48,371 bases of DNA, from assembly GCA_023265015.1 (NCBI GenBank), contig JAHFUO010000001.1:1-48371 (forward strand), written 5' to 3'. Positions 38,364-46,601 of the stretch are shown piece after piece (the stretch's first letter is position 1; each line of letters starts with the position of its first letter). Under the pieces are notes generated by a model. The model was given only the letters and a program-made list of their open reading frames with translations. It ran no database searches and had not been told where the DNA came from. The stretch is from Acidobacteriota bacterium. GTDB lineage: Bacteria > Acidobacteriota > Vicinamibacteria > Vicinamibacterales > UBA2999. The position numbers and the translations under genes were made by a program.

Positions 38364-40646
38364 TCAGGCGTGAGCGTCTTTCTGGTAGTGATCGCTGTAT
38401 TCGCGACGGTAGTACTGCGAGTAGTAGTACGAATTGTGCTGGAGGTCCACGCGGTTCAGCACGCCGCCGATGAATTTCGCTCTGGCATGCTCGAGTTGCT
38501 CGAGCGCGCGCTGCCCGGCGTGGCGGCTCGTCATCTCGGCGCCGACGACGAACAGCACGCCGGTGGTCAGGTGCGCCAGCACTGACGAGTCGGTCGCCGC
38601 CATCACCGGCGGCGTGTCGAGCAGCACCCAGTCGAAGCGCTGCGAGAGCGACGCCATGAACTCCTCGAACTGCTTGGACCCCAGAAGCTCCGCCGGGTTG
38701 GGAGGATGCAGGCCGGCCGGCATAATCCACAGCCCCGGCACCGTCGTCGTGTGGACTGCCTCGGATGCCTTCGCGTTGCCGACGAGGAGGTTCGACAGCC
38801 CCGGCTCCTGCGGACTGCCAAACACACTGTGCACGCGCGGCTTGCGCATGTCGGCGTCGATGAGCAGCACCCGCTGCCCTGACTGCGCGAGCGCGACGGC
38901 GAGATTGGTGGACACGATGGTCTTGCCTTCACTCGGACCGGTGCTGGTCACGACGATGCTCCGGCTGCCTTCGTCAGCTGAGGAGAAGAGCACGTTGGTC
39001 CGGATGGCGCGGAAGCTTTCGGAGAAGTCCGCCGGCACGCCGTTGTTGATGAGCGGGTTCTCGATCCCTTTGTCGAAGAGCGCCGGCACCATGCCGAGAA
39101 ACGGCAGGCCAAGGTGCTGCTTGATTTCGTCCGGGCTCTTGATCCGGCTGTCCAGGTACTCGAAGAAGAACGCAAGGCCGATGGCCAGTGTGGCGCCGCC
39201 GAACAGTGCGAGCAGGAGGTTGTTCGTGGTGTTTGGCGTGGTAGGACGCCGAGGCGTTTCGGCGGCATCCACCACGCGAATGTTGCTCGTCTTGAGCTCG
39301 CCAGAGATGCCGGTTTCCTTTGTCCGCTGCATCAGGCTCTCAAAGATCTGCCGGTTGCTGGCCGCGTCGCGCGCGAGGACGCCGTACTTGATCCCCTTGC
39401 GGTTCAGGGCCAGCGCGTCCTGTTTCTGCCGGTCAAGCGCCGTCGTCAGACTTCGCTCCTGCGAAAGCGTCTGCTGGTAGTCGTTCCCCATCGCCTGCAC
39501 GACCTTGGCAATTTCCCCTTGGATCCTCGCCTCGGCCGTCTGGATGCCCAGACCGATCTTCACCATGTCGGGATGGTTCGGGCCGAGCTTGTCCGAGAGC
39601 TGCGCCTGCTGCCGCTGCAGGTCGGCCAGCGCGCTCTTCTGCTGCTGGATGAACGTGTTCGATAGAATCGCCGGAAAGGTGTCGAGCGCGGCGCGGTCGT
39701 TCTGCAGAGCGCGGATCTGCGTGTACGCCGCCTCCTTCTGGATCCGCTCGGTCTTCGCGCGCGTCACCGCCGCATTCAAGTCGGTCAGCTTCTGGACGAC
39801 GATGTTCTGCTTGTCCTCGATGGCGACGGCGTCGGTTTGCTCGCGATAGCGCTGCAGTGCCTGCTCGCTCGCCTCCACCTGCTTGCGCTGCTCGGCCAGT
39901 TGCGTCCCCAGCCAGTCGGACGCTTCCTTGCTCGACAGGAACTTGAACTCCAGGTTCTGCTCGATGTATGAGCGGGCGAGGGTGTTGGCGACGTTGGCGG
40001 AGAGCACCGCGTCGGGCGACTCGAACGTGACGTCCACGAGGCGACTGTTGCGGATTGGCGACACCGTCAGGTCGTTCAGGAAGCGATCGATCGTTCTCGA
40101 CTCGGTCTTCGTTTCGTCCACCACCGGCGGCTCGACGGGCCTGGCCGGCTGGAACCAGCCGGACACGAGCACCACCGGCGCGACGATCATCTTGCGGACG
40201 GTGAGAGAGCCATCGTCTTTGGGATTGAACCACGGGTGATCCCACAGCTTCAGCGCTTCGATCGTGCGGCGGGCCAGCGCGCGGCTCTGCAGGATCTTGT
40301 ACTGCGTCTGGTAGTAATCGTCGGCGATCTGGTTCTGCTCGAACGCTTCCTTGAAGGAGATGACGTTCGTGGCTTCTTTCTCGATCAGGATCAGCACGCG
40401 CGCCTCGTACATCGGCGTCGCGGTGAACGTGTACACGGTGACGGACAGGACGACGATCAGGAAGGCTGTTATCGCCGTCCATCGGCGCCTGTACAGCACC
40501 TTGACGTAGTCGAGGAGGTGCACCTCGGTGTCGCCGAGAACGTTCGAGCCGTAGCCATAGCCGTAGCCTGGCGTCACCCGCCCCGCCGGCGCGATACGAA
40601 CCGGTTCCGTCGAAGCTCCGGTTTTCCGCCGGACCTGTTTGGACAT
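38364..40646 (-). CDS. wzc: Wzc-like chain-length determinant / BY-kinase
   Basis: Wzz domain 'VHLLDYVKVLYRRRWTAITAFLIVVLSVTVYTFTATPMYEA'; kinase 'VVTSTGPSEGKTIVSTNLAVALAQSGQRVLLIDADMRKPRVH'; C-terminal 'SYYYSQYYRREYSDHY' cluster. Confidence 0.95.
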   Translation of the reverse strand: MSKQVRRKTGASTEPVRIAPAGRVTPGYGYGYGSNVLGDTEVHLLDYVKVLYRRRWTAITAFLIVVLSVTVYTFTATPMYEARVLILIEKEATNVISFKEAFEQNQIADDYYQTQYKILQSRALARRTIEALKLWDHPWFNPKDDGSLTVRKMIVAPVVLVSGWFQPARPVEPPVVDETKTESRTIDRFLNDLTVSPIRNSRLVDVTFESPDAVLSANVANTLARSYIEQNLEFKFLSSKEASDWLGTQLAEQRKQVEASEQALQRYREQTDAVAIEDKQNIVVQKLTDLNAAVTRAKTERIQKEAAYTQIRALQNDRAALDTFPAILSNTFIQQQKSALADLQRQQAQLSDKLGPNHPDMVKIGLGIQTAEARIQGEIAKVVQAMGNDYQQTLSQERSLTTALDRQKQDALALNRKGIKYGVLARDAASNRQIFESLMQRTKETGISGELKTSNIRVVDAAETPRRPTTPNTTNNLLLALFGGATLAIGLAFFFEYLDSRIKSPDEIKQHLGLPFLGMVPALFDKGIENPLINNGVPADFSESFRAIRTNVLFSSADEGSRSIVVTSTGPSEGKTIVSTNLAVALAQSGQRVLLIDADMRKPRVHSVFGSPQEPGLSNLLVGNAKASEAVHTTTVPGLWIMPAGLHPPNPAELLGSKQFEEFMASLSQRFDWVLLDTPPVMAATDSSVLAHLTTGVLFVVGAEMTSRHAGQRALEQLEHARAKFIGGVLNRVDLQHNSYYYSQYYRREYSDHYQKDAHA

Positions 40647-41515
40647 CAGAAGAACCTCTCGGCGACGATGATCGTGTCACCTGGCAATACGACGTCAGTG
40701 AGTTTCGCCTTGATCTCTCGCTTCTCGCCACTCACCACACGAACAATTTTTATGCGGTTTGTCGATCCGCGGTCCGTGACCCCGCCCGCCAACGACAGTG
40801 CCTGGAGAACAGTCGTGTTCTTCTGTTGAAGCGCGTACGCACTCGGGTTCTTTACTTGACCGAACACATACACGCTCTCGGCACGGGGTACAAAAATTGT
40901 GTCGCCGTCACGCAACACGGCATTTTGGGAAAATAGGCCGTTTTCCAGATCGCGGAGGTTGATCCGCGTGACATTGGCGGCGGTGTCTTGATCGGGAAGG
41001 ACCGGGCCACCAATATCCTGTCGTGAGGGGTGGACGACAACGGCTTCTCCACTCGCTGTTTGAAGAGTCGATCCCGCCCGCGCCAACATCTCGACAAGCG
41101 TCATGTCGCCAGAGAGCGCATAGGAACCCGGATTGCGCACTTCGCCGACAATAAAAACTTTCTGGCTTCGATATTGTTCGACCGAAACAGTGACCTGTGG
41201 ATTGTTGAAGAAGCCTTTGTCTTTCAACTGCTTCTTCACCTCCGCCTCAACCTGGCGGAGAGTCATCCCACCGGCTTTGACACGTCCGATCAGCGGGTAT
41301 GTGAACGTGCCGTCGGCCTCGACCGTGAACTTGCCGGACAGATCCGCCTGGTCGTAGCTGGTGATCGTGAGAATGTCCTGGGCTCCGACGACGTAATCGG
41401 TGGATGGAACGACAGGACCGTTGGATGGTGTTTGCGCGGACAGGTAGCCGACCGCCATGAGGCACAACGCCGACGCCATGATCAGAGTAGCCCCCAGGTG
41501 ACCGCCCGAAGGCAT
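40646..41515 (-). CDS. wza: Wza-like polysaccharide export protein (Poly_export/SLBB)
   Basis: 'YVVGAQDILTITSYDQADLSGKFTVEADGTFTYPLIGRVKAGGMTLRQVEAEVKKQLKDKGFFNNPQVTVSVEQYRSQKVFIVGEVRNPGSYAL'. Start MPSGGHLG at 41515 preferred. Confidence 0.92.
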   Translation of the reverse strand: MPSGGHLGATLIMASALCLMAVGYLSAQTPSNGPVVPSTDYVVGAQDILTITSYDQADLSGKFTVEADGTFTYPLIGRVKAGGMTLRQVEAEVKKQLKDKGFFNNPQVTVSVEQYRSQKVFIVGEVRNPGSYALSGDMTLVEMLARAGSTLQTASGEAVVVHPSRQDIGGPVLPDQDTAANVTRINLRDLENGLFSQNAVLRDGDTIFVPRAESVYVFGQVKNPSAYALQQKNTTVLQALSLAGGVTDRGSTNRIKIVRVVSGEKREIKAKLTDVVLPGDTIIVAERFF

Positions 41516-41543
41516 AGACGATCGTCGCTGCAAATGTCCGTCC

Positions 41544-42794
41544 CTATTGTGCATACGTGACCGATGCCCCGACCCTGTAGGCTGCGTAGTCCCGGCGCTG
41601 GACGGGGGAACCGCGCCGGTACTTGTCCACGTTGAAACCAACCCGCACCGTCGGATTCAGGTGATAGCCAATGCCGACGCCGAACTGATCGATCTTGTCG
41701 GTGCGGCCCACTGTAGCCGTCGTCAAGCCCACGCGCGTGCGGTACGCGAGGTTCTGCCGGCCGACACGGGCCTGCGCGTCCCAGCTGTTGGCGACACGCT
41801 GGGTGACCGTGCCGATCACGCCTGTCTGCACGTAGTACGGATAGTCACGCTCGTATGAATAGTTCGTGTCGCGTTCGGTCTGCACGGACAGGCGCGCCAC
41901 ACCACGAACCACATAGCCGAGGTCCGCACGTACGACCGCGCCCTTGAATGATTCGGACCCGCCGCCCACCACGTCGAACCTGCGGAAGCCCACGCGTGCG
42001 CTGCCATCGATGAGCGCGCGTGTCTTCAGGTCGAACCCGACCGTCCCGCGCATGCTGTCGGTGTCACGCTCGGGCGAGAAATCGAAGCGGTCACGCGCCG
42101 CGCTGGTCTCGACGACGAACGTCGTGAGAACCGTCAGGTCCTGCCGGTACGACAACGTTGCCGAGTCGCCCCTGCGATCGAGGTACTGCTTCAGGCTGTT
42201 GCCGAAGAAGACCGCGTCGCCATTCCAGGACGTTTCGTTACGATGCAAACCGAAACCGACGCTGGTCTTGTCCCCGACACGGTAGTCGAGGCCGAAACCG
42301 ACATCGTTCACGTTCCTTCGCGTCCGCAGGTCGATCTCGTAGCCTGCGCGTTGCCGCCCACTGTAGCTGCCGCCTTCTGCCCACGGAGTCAGACGATTGA
42401 GCGGCACCTCGAGTCGGGCGCCGAAGCCGCCGTCGACCGACCGCTCGCTCGAATACTTCTGGAAGTACACGAGGTCGTTGCGGCCGCGGACGGCCAGCCG
42501 CGCGCGGCCCGCGCGCACCCACGCGTCGAGTGCAGGCGACAGCGTGCCCGTGAAGTCCGGCTTCGGGTCGACGACGGTGTTGAATACATTGCTGTCGACG
42601 CCGATGTTGCTGAGCGCCACCGTCGGGTTCACCGACAGACCGCGCACTCGGATTCGCGGGCGCGACTGATCGTCTTCCGGCGGCGGTGGCGCGACCTGCG
42701 CGCGCGCGCGCGCCGGAACGAGACACATAGACATTACGACCAGAGCGCCGATGCGCCGCGCGTTTGGAACGTTCAGGATATTGGCCTCGGACAC
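41544..42794 (-). CDS. Outer-membrane beta-barrel protein of the EPS locus
   Basis: Signal-like N-terminus 'RRIGALVVMSMCLVPARARAQ'; alternating amphipathic strands over about 390 aa; ends 'YAAYRVGASVTYAQ' (C-terminal barrel strand). Next to wza. Confidence 0.75.
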   Translation of the reverse strand: MSEANILNVPNARRIGALVVMSMCLVPARARAQVAPPPPEDDQSRPRIRVRGLSVNPTVALSNIGVDSNVFNTVVDPKPDFTGTLSPALDAWVRAGRARLAVRGRNDLVYFQKYSSERSVDGGFGARLEVPLNRLTPWAEGGSYSGRQRAGYEIDLRTRRNVNDVGFGLDYRVGDKTSVGFGLHRNETSWNGDAVFFGNSLKQYLDRRGDSATLSYRQDLTVLTTFVVETSAARDRFDFSPERDTDSMRGTVGFDLKTRALIDGSARVGFRRFDVVGGGSESFKGAVVRADLGYVVRGVARLSVQTERDTNYSYERDYPYYVQTGVIGTVTQRVANSWDAQARVGRQNLAYRTRVGLTTATVGRTDKIDQFGVGIGYHLNPTVRVGFNVDKYRRGSPVQRRDYAAYRVGASVTYAQ

Positions 42795-42812
42795 GGAGGA
42801 GAAAGAAATTCA

Positions 42813-42873
42813 GGGCCGATGGAGCGTTCGGCCCCCCTGCAAGCGATCCGTCGGGCCGACATGAAGTCGGCCC
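42813..42873. repeat. Two tandem GGGCCGA hairpins in the intergenic gap
   Basis: gggccga-N8-tcggccc (42813-42834) and gggccgac-atgaa-gtcggccc (42853-42873). Confidence 0.7.
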
Positions 42874-42885
42874 CACGAAAACTTC

Positions 42886-43509
42886 TTACCGACTCGGGCT
42901 GGCGGGACCGTTGTTCGCAATAATCGCCGCGGCGCCAACAGCTGCACTCGCCGCGACGATGCCGTCAACAATGGCCGCGGTGCTGACGCCCGCAACCGCC
43001 GCACCTGCCGCCGCGCCTGCTGCAGCCGCACCTGCCGCCGCACCGCCTGCCGCAGCCGCGCCTCCCGCAGCCGCCGCACCGGCGCCAGCAGCAGCAGCGG
43101 CCGCACCCGCGGCAGCTCCCGCTGCGCCCGCGAGCGCTGCTGCAGACACGCTCGCGCTCACGGTAGCAGCCATCGCCCCCGCGACGAGCGTTACCGTTGT
43201 CGTGCTCAGAACCGCGCCTGTTGCGCTCACAACATTCACGCTGTATGTGCCCGCTGCAAGACCGCCGAACCTGAACGTGCCGGTTGCCGTCGTCATGGCG
43301 CTGCCGACGATCTGGCCCGCCGCAGTGACGACGTTCACCATCACGCCTGCGAGGGGACCGGCGGGACCGCTGGCCGTGCCGGTGATGACGCCAATCAACT
43401 GCTGCGCCTGCGCATGCAACTGCGCCTGCAACTGCGCCTGCGCCCGCAGCGGCGCGAACTGCGAGAATGCGAAGGCGAGAAGGACGGCACCGGTCAGAAT
43501 TCGTTTCAT
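42886..43509 (-). CDS. Secreted Ala/Gly-rich low-complexity protein with a CarboxypepD_reg/Cna-B-like N-terminal domain
   Basis: MKRILTGAVLLAFAFSQFAPLRAQA signal; 'GVITGTASGPAGPLAGVMVNVVTAAGQIVGSAMTTATGTFRFGGLAAGTYSVNVV'; then a long A/G tract. Confidence 0.75.
   Translation of the reverse strand: MKRILTGAVLLAFAFSQFAPLRAQAQLQAQLHAQAQQLIGVITGTASGPAGPLAGVMVNVVTAAGQIVGSAMTTATGTFRFGGLAAGTYSVNVVSATGAVLSTTTVTLVAGAMAATVSASVSAAALAGAAGAAAGAAAAAAGAGAAAAGGAAAAGGAAAGAAAAGAAAGAAVAGVSTAAIVDGIVAASAAVGAAAIIANNGPASPSR
42985..43145. repeat. GCC/GGC-rich low-complexity tract encoding (A/G)n
   Basis: Runs of gccgccgca/cctgccgcc encoding 'AGAAGAAAGAAAAAAGAGAAAAGGAAAAGGAAAGAAAAGAAAGAA'. Confidence 0.8.
43402..43450. 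repeat. Short tandem repeat encoding QAQLQAQLHAQAQQ
   Basis: About 12-nt units 'ctgcgcctgcaa' with variants in the N-terminus of the A/G-rich protein. Confidence 0.65.
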
Positions 43510-43562
43510 ACGCTTCTACTATCGGCCCGTTCGCCGAGATTCCGTATCCGGCTTGCAACACG

Positions 43563-44603
43563 TCATGAAAGGGACTTGCCGCTGACGACCCGGCGCTTCA
43601 CCGAGAGCTGGCGGACCTTACGGTAGAGGTTGGTCCGCTGGATTCCCAGCGCCTTTGCCGCTTCCGCCATCCGGCCGTGATGCTGCTCGAGCACCGCGGC
43701 GACGTATTCGCGCTCGAACTGCTCGCGCGCCTCCTTCAACGAGCCGCCATAGACAAAGGCGGTGCTGCCGCCATCCAGCCGGATGTTCCGCAGCACGTCG
43801 CCCTGGCGAATCACGGCGCCGGGCACCTTCAGCACCAGTACCTGCAGCAAGCCTTTCAACTCCTGAAGGTTACCCTGCCACGGCAATGCGGTCAGGAGCT
43901 GGATGGCCTGCCTCGATGCCGTTTTCGCGGGCAGATTGAGAGACGCGCAGATGTCGACGAGCAGGTACGCGACAAGCGACGGGATATCCTCGCGCCGGTC
44001 ACGCAAGCGCGGCATCATGATCGTGGTCTGTTCCAGACGCGTGCGCAGCAGGGGTACCAGCTGGTGGTCATCCCCGCTCGCGGCGTCCATCGTCGCGATC
44101 GGCCGGAGATTGACGGCTTCGAACCTCTCCGTTCCGTCCTTCTTCTGAACCAAGACCTCGCCGTCACGCAGTACCCGCGCGAGCCGGATCTGCAGGCGCC
44201 CCGGAAGCTCCGGCACGTGGTTGAGAACCAGGGTGCCGCCAAACGCGTTGTGCAGCACGCTTCCTTCCGTGATGTGATCGAGGCCGTGCAGCGACGATGG
44301 CTGTGCGTCGCATCCGAATAGTTGCCGCTCGATTCCATTCGGCGAGGTGCAGTCGACCTCGATAAAGGGGCGGCCGTTCGAACGGACCGGCTCCATCGAT
44401 TCCCGGAGGAGCTGCTCGACCGAGCCGCCGTAGGAGCCGTCGTTTGCAAGGTGAATGGCGCGCGCGAATTGCGCGCGGCCGGTCCCCGGATCGCCGCACA
44501 AAAGCACGCCGCCATCCATGGTCAGCGCTCGTCGAAGATCGCGAGCCGCGGACATCATCGCCGGAGAGCGGATCAGGCCGCGGGCGGCTAGGACTGGTGT
44601 CAT
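43563..44603 (-). CDS. Degenerate AAA+ sigma-54-activator-like protein with intact Fis HTH (no receiver domain)
   Basis: 'GDPGTGRAQFARAIH' (Walker A-like, K->R), 'ERQLFGCDAQPSSLHG...HNAFGGTLVLNHVPEL' (no GAFTGA; Walker B D/E replaced), 'AAKALGIQRTNLYRKVRQL' HTH. Confidence 0.8.
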   Translation of the reverse strand: MTPVLAARGLIRSPAMMSAARDLRRALTMDGGVLLCGDPGTGRAQFARAIHLANDGSYGGSVEQLLRESMEPVRSNGRPFIEVDCTSPNGIERQLFGCDAQPSSLHGLDHITEGSVLHNAFGGTLVLNHVPELPGRLQIRLARVLRDGEVLVQKKDGTERFEAVNLRPIATMDAASGDDHQLVPLLRTRLEQTTIMMPRLRDRREDIPSLVAYLLVDICASLNLPAKTASRQAIQLLTALPWQGNLQELKGLLQVLVLKVPGAVIRQGDVLRNIRLDGGSTAFVYGGSLKEAREQFEREYVAAVLEQHHGRMAEAAKALGIQRTNLYRKVRQLSVKRRVVSGKSLS

Positions 44604-45295
44604 GGCTTTCGGGATCGCGGGCGGGCGGCGGCCACGCGCGTCAGCGGCGGAACCGGGCGCACTTGCCAGCGGCTGGTACCATCGGGATCGGCCTCAACGC
44701 GCGCAATGGATCCGTTTGGTCCGTAGACGAAACGGCGCTCGGGCCGTCCGGATCCACTGTCGTCGAACGCGGTCGCCGTGATCGCGTAGGCAGGTTCACC
44801 TGGCGGGTGGTCGGGACGCGCGGTGTATTCGTCCCATTTGTCCGGGCGGCCGTCGCCGTTGGCGTCGTCCTGGCTCCGGACCAGCACATTCTTTTCGTAG
44901 AACTCGGTCCGATCGAAACGGCTGTCCCGCTTCGTTGAGATTTCAATACGCTGGAGCTCGCCGCCCGCGGTATAGAACGCCTGGGAGTCCATCACGCCGT
45001 CGTTTTGGCTGGCGAGCCCGACCTTATCCAGCTTGCCGTCCGGCCGGTAGAAGTCCCACCGTTCGACCTTCCCGTTTTCATCGAGATCCAGCTCAATCCG
45101 GACGATGCGGGTCCCGTCCATGTAGCTGACGGTGTCGTTCTTGCCGTTCTTGTTGGCGTCGAAGACGATTTCCCTGAGCCGTCCGGTGGTCTCGTCGTAC
45201 TCGGCGCGCGGCTGCTCGCCGGCAGGTTTGCTCGAGCACGCCGACAGGATCGCAATCGGCGCTAAAACCCGGGAAATAAGGAGCTTGCGGAGCAC
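44600..45295 (-). CDS. Lipoprotein with Asp/Asn-Gly acidic-loop repeats
   Basis: GTG start (VLRKLLISRVLAPIAILSAC; lipobox LSAC); repeats DANKNGKND, DLDENGKVE, DANGDGRPD. The track start at 45334 is 13 codons upstream. Confidence 0.7.
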   Translation of the reverse strand: MLRKLLISRVLAPIAILSACSSKPAGEQPRAEYDETTGRLREIVFDANKNGKNDTVSYMDGTRIVRIELDLDENGKVERWDFYRPDGKLDKVGLASQNDGVMDSQAFYTAGGELQRIEISTKRDSRFDRTEFYEKNVLVRSQDDANGDGRPDKWDEYTARPDHPPGEPAYAITATAFDDSGSGRPERRFVYGPNGSIARVEADPDGTSRWQVRPVPPLTRVAAARPRSRKP

Positions 45296-45460
45296 TATTG
45301 GCGGCAGGTGATAGAGCTTTGCCCTCTGACTCACACGCGGAAACGCGCGAAGAGGGCGAACCTGACAGCCCTACGGAGTATCGTCAGAAGGTGTCACGAA
45401 CAATACTGATGGCATCAGACGGATACGGACACCGATCGTCGCGACGAGGACGAGAAGGGG

Positions 45461-46507
45461 TCAGGGGGAGGGGACCGAAAAGAAAAATTCCTCGATGATG
45501 TCGCGCAGCTCCTGGATGGTGGTAGTGCTGTTCACGCGGATGCGGAGGTGTGAGCCGCAGTCGAATCCCTTGGAATACCAGGTGCAAAGGGCGCGCACCT
45601 TGTTAATCACCCAGCGTTCGCGTCCCCGCGCTACGCGCTCGGAAGGGCTCAGGGCCCAGGGCTCAGGGCTCAGGAAGTGCCGGAAGCCGTCGGTCTCGTT
45701 CCCGCGCTCGTTCAGCAGCAGGTCGATGTAGTCCAGGAGGAACTGTCCGCGCTCGCTCATCGTCACCTCGCGGGGCGCGCGGCCGTTGGCGATGTCCATG
45801 GCCTGCGCGAGGATCCAGGGATTGCGCAGGACGCCCCGCCCGACGAGGACGCCGCCCACGTACTGCATCCGGTCGATGATTTGCTCTGGCTCGACGCAGT
45901 CGCCGCTACCGAGCACCGGGATGCTCAAGCTCTCCGCCACGCTCGCCACCAGATCCCAGTCCGCGGATCCGCTGTATGACTGCTCGGCGGTTCGTCCGTG
46001 AATCGTCACGGCGGATGCGCCGGCATCCTGCGCCATCCTGGCGAGGTCTGGCGCATTGCGCGACCGATCGTTCCAGCCGGCGCGCATCTTCACTGTCACC
46101 GGAATCCTCACGGCTTTCGCCATCGCGCTGATGACCGTCGCCGCGTGCTGCGGCTCCCGCATCAGGCTGCAGCCGGCATTGTGCTTGGCGATCTTCGGCA
46201 CGGGGCAGCCCATGTTCACGTCGACGATGTCGGCGCCCATGCCTTCGACAATCTGCGCGGCGGCCGCCATCTTCTCCGGATCGCCGCCGAAGATCTGAAT
46301 CGAGACCGGCCGCTCTTCTTCCGTGTACTCCGCGTACTCCAGCGTGCGATCGATGCCGCGCACGAGGCCCTCGGACGAGACCATCTCCGTCACGACAAGG
46401 CCGCAGCCGCCGTGCCGCTTGACCAGCCGGCGGAACGCAGAGTCGGTCATGCCCGCCATGGGCGCGATGATGAAGGGTGAGGAGAGCTCGACAGAGCCGA
46501 TTCTCAT
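45461..46507 (-). CDS. dusB: tRNA-dihydrouridine synthase (DusB-like)
   Basis: 'PFIIAPMAGMTDSAFRRLVKRHGGCGLVVTEMVSSEG', 'DIVDVNMGCPVPKIAKHNAGCSLMREP', 'VTVKMRAGWND', 'ASAVTIHGRTAEQSYSG', 'GSGDC...GVLVGRGVLRNPWI'. Confidence 0.93.
   Translation of the reverse strand: MRIGSVELSSPFIIAPMAGMTDSAFRRLVKRHGGCGLVVTEMVSSEGLVRGIDRTLEYAEYTEEERPVSIQIFGGDPEKMAAAAQIVEGMGADIVDVNMGCPVPKIAKHNAGCSLMREPQHAATVISAMAKAVRIPVTVKMRAGWNDRSRNAPDLARMAQDAGASAVTIHGRTAEQSYSGSADWDLVASVAESLSIPVLGSGDCVEPEQIIDRMQYVGGVLVGRGVLRNPWILAQAMDIANGRAPREVTMSERGQFLLDYIDLLLNERGNETDGFRHFLSPEPWALSPSERVARGRERWVINKVRALCTWYSKGFDCGSHLRIRVNSTTTIQELRDIIEEFFFSVPSP
45645..45674. repeat. 7-bp tandem repeat (GGGCTCA variants x4) inside dusB
   Basis: GGGCTCA GGGCCCA GGGCTCA GGGCTCA GG; encodes 'LSPEPWALSP' on the minus strand. 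Confidence 0.8.
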
Positions 46508-46514
46508 GAATATA

Positions 46515-46553
46515 GGGGTCAGGTGTCAGGGGTCAGGGCTGTCTCAGGCATCA
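46515..46553. repeat. (GGGGTCA)n-type heptamer repeat, dusB upstream region
   Basis: GGGGTCA GGTGTCA GGGGTCA GGGCTGTCTCA GGCATCA. Confidence 0.85.
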
Positions 46554-46601
46554 GCGTAGCAGGCGTCAGAGCTACGCGGTTGCGAGCGTCGGCGAGGGGA
46601 G

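Noticed and set aside
42764-43585. Plus-strand Pro/Ala-rich 273-aa ORF opposite the A/G-rich protein
   Set aside because: Generated by the GCC/GGC low-complexity tract; the minus strand has a signal peptide and a defined domain.
45321-45357. Hairpin gccctct...agagggc with inner cgcg-gaaa-cgcg near the lipoprotein start
   Set aside because: Short arms in GC-rich DNA; no riboswitch family recognised and its placement depends on an uncertain start codon.
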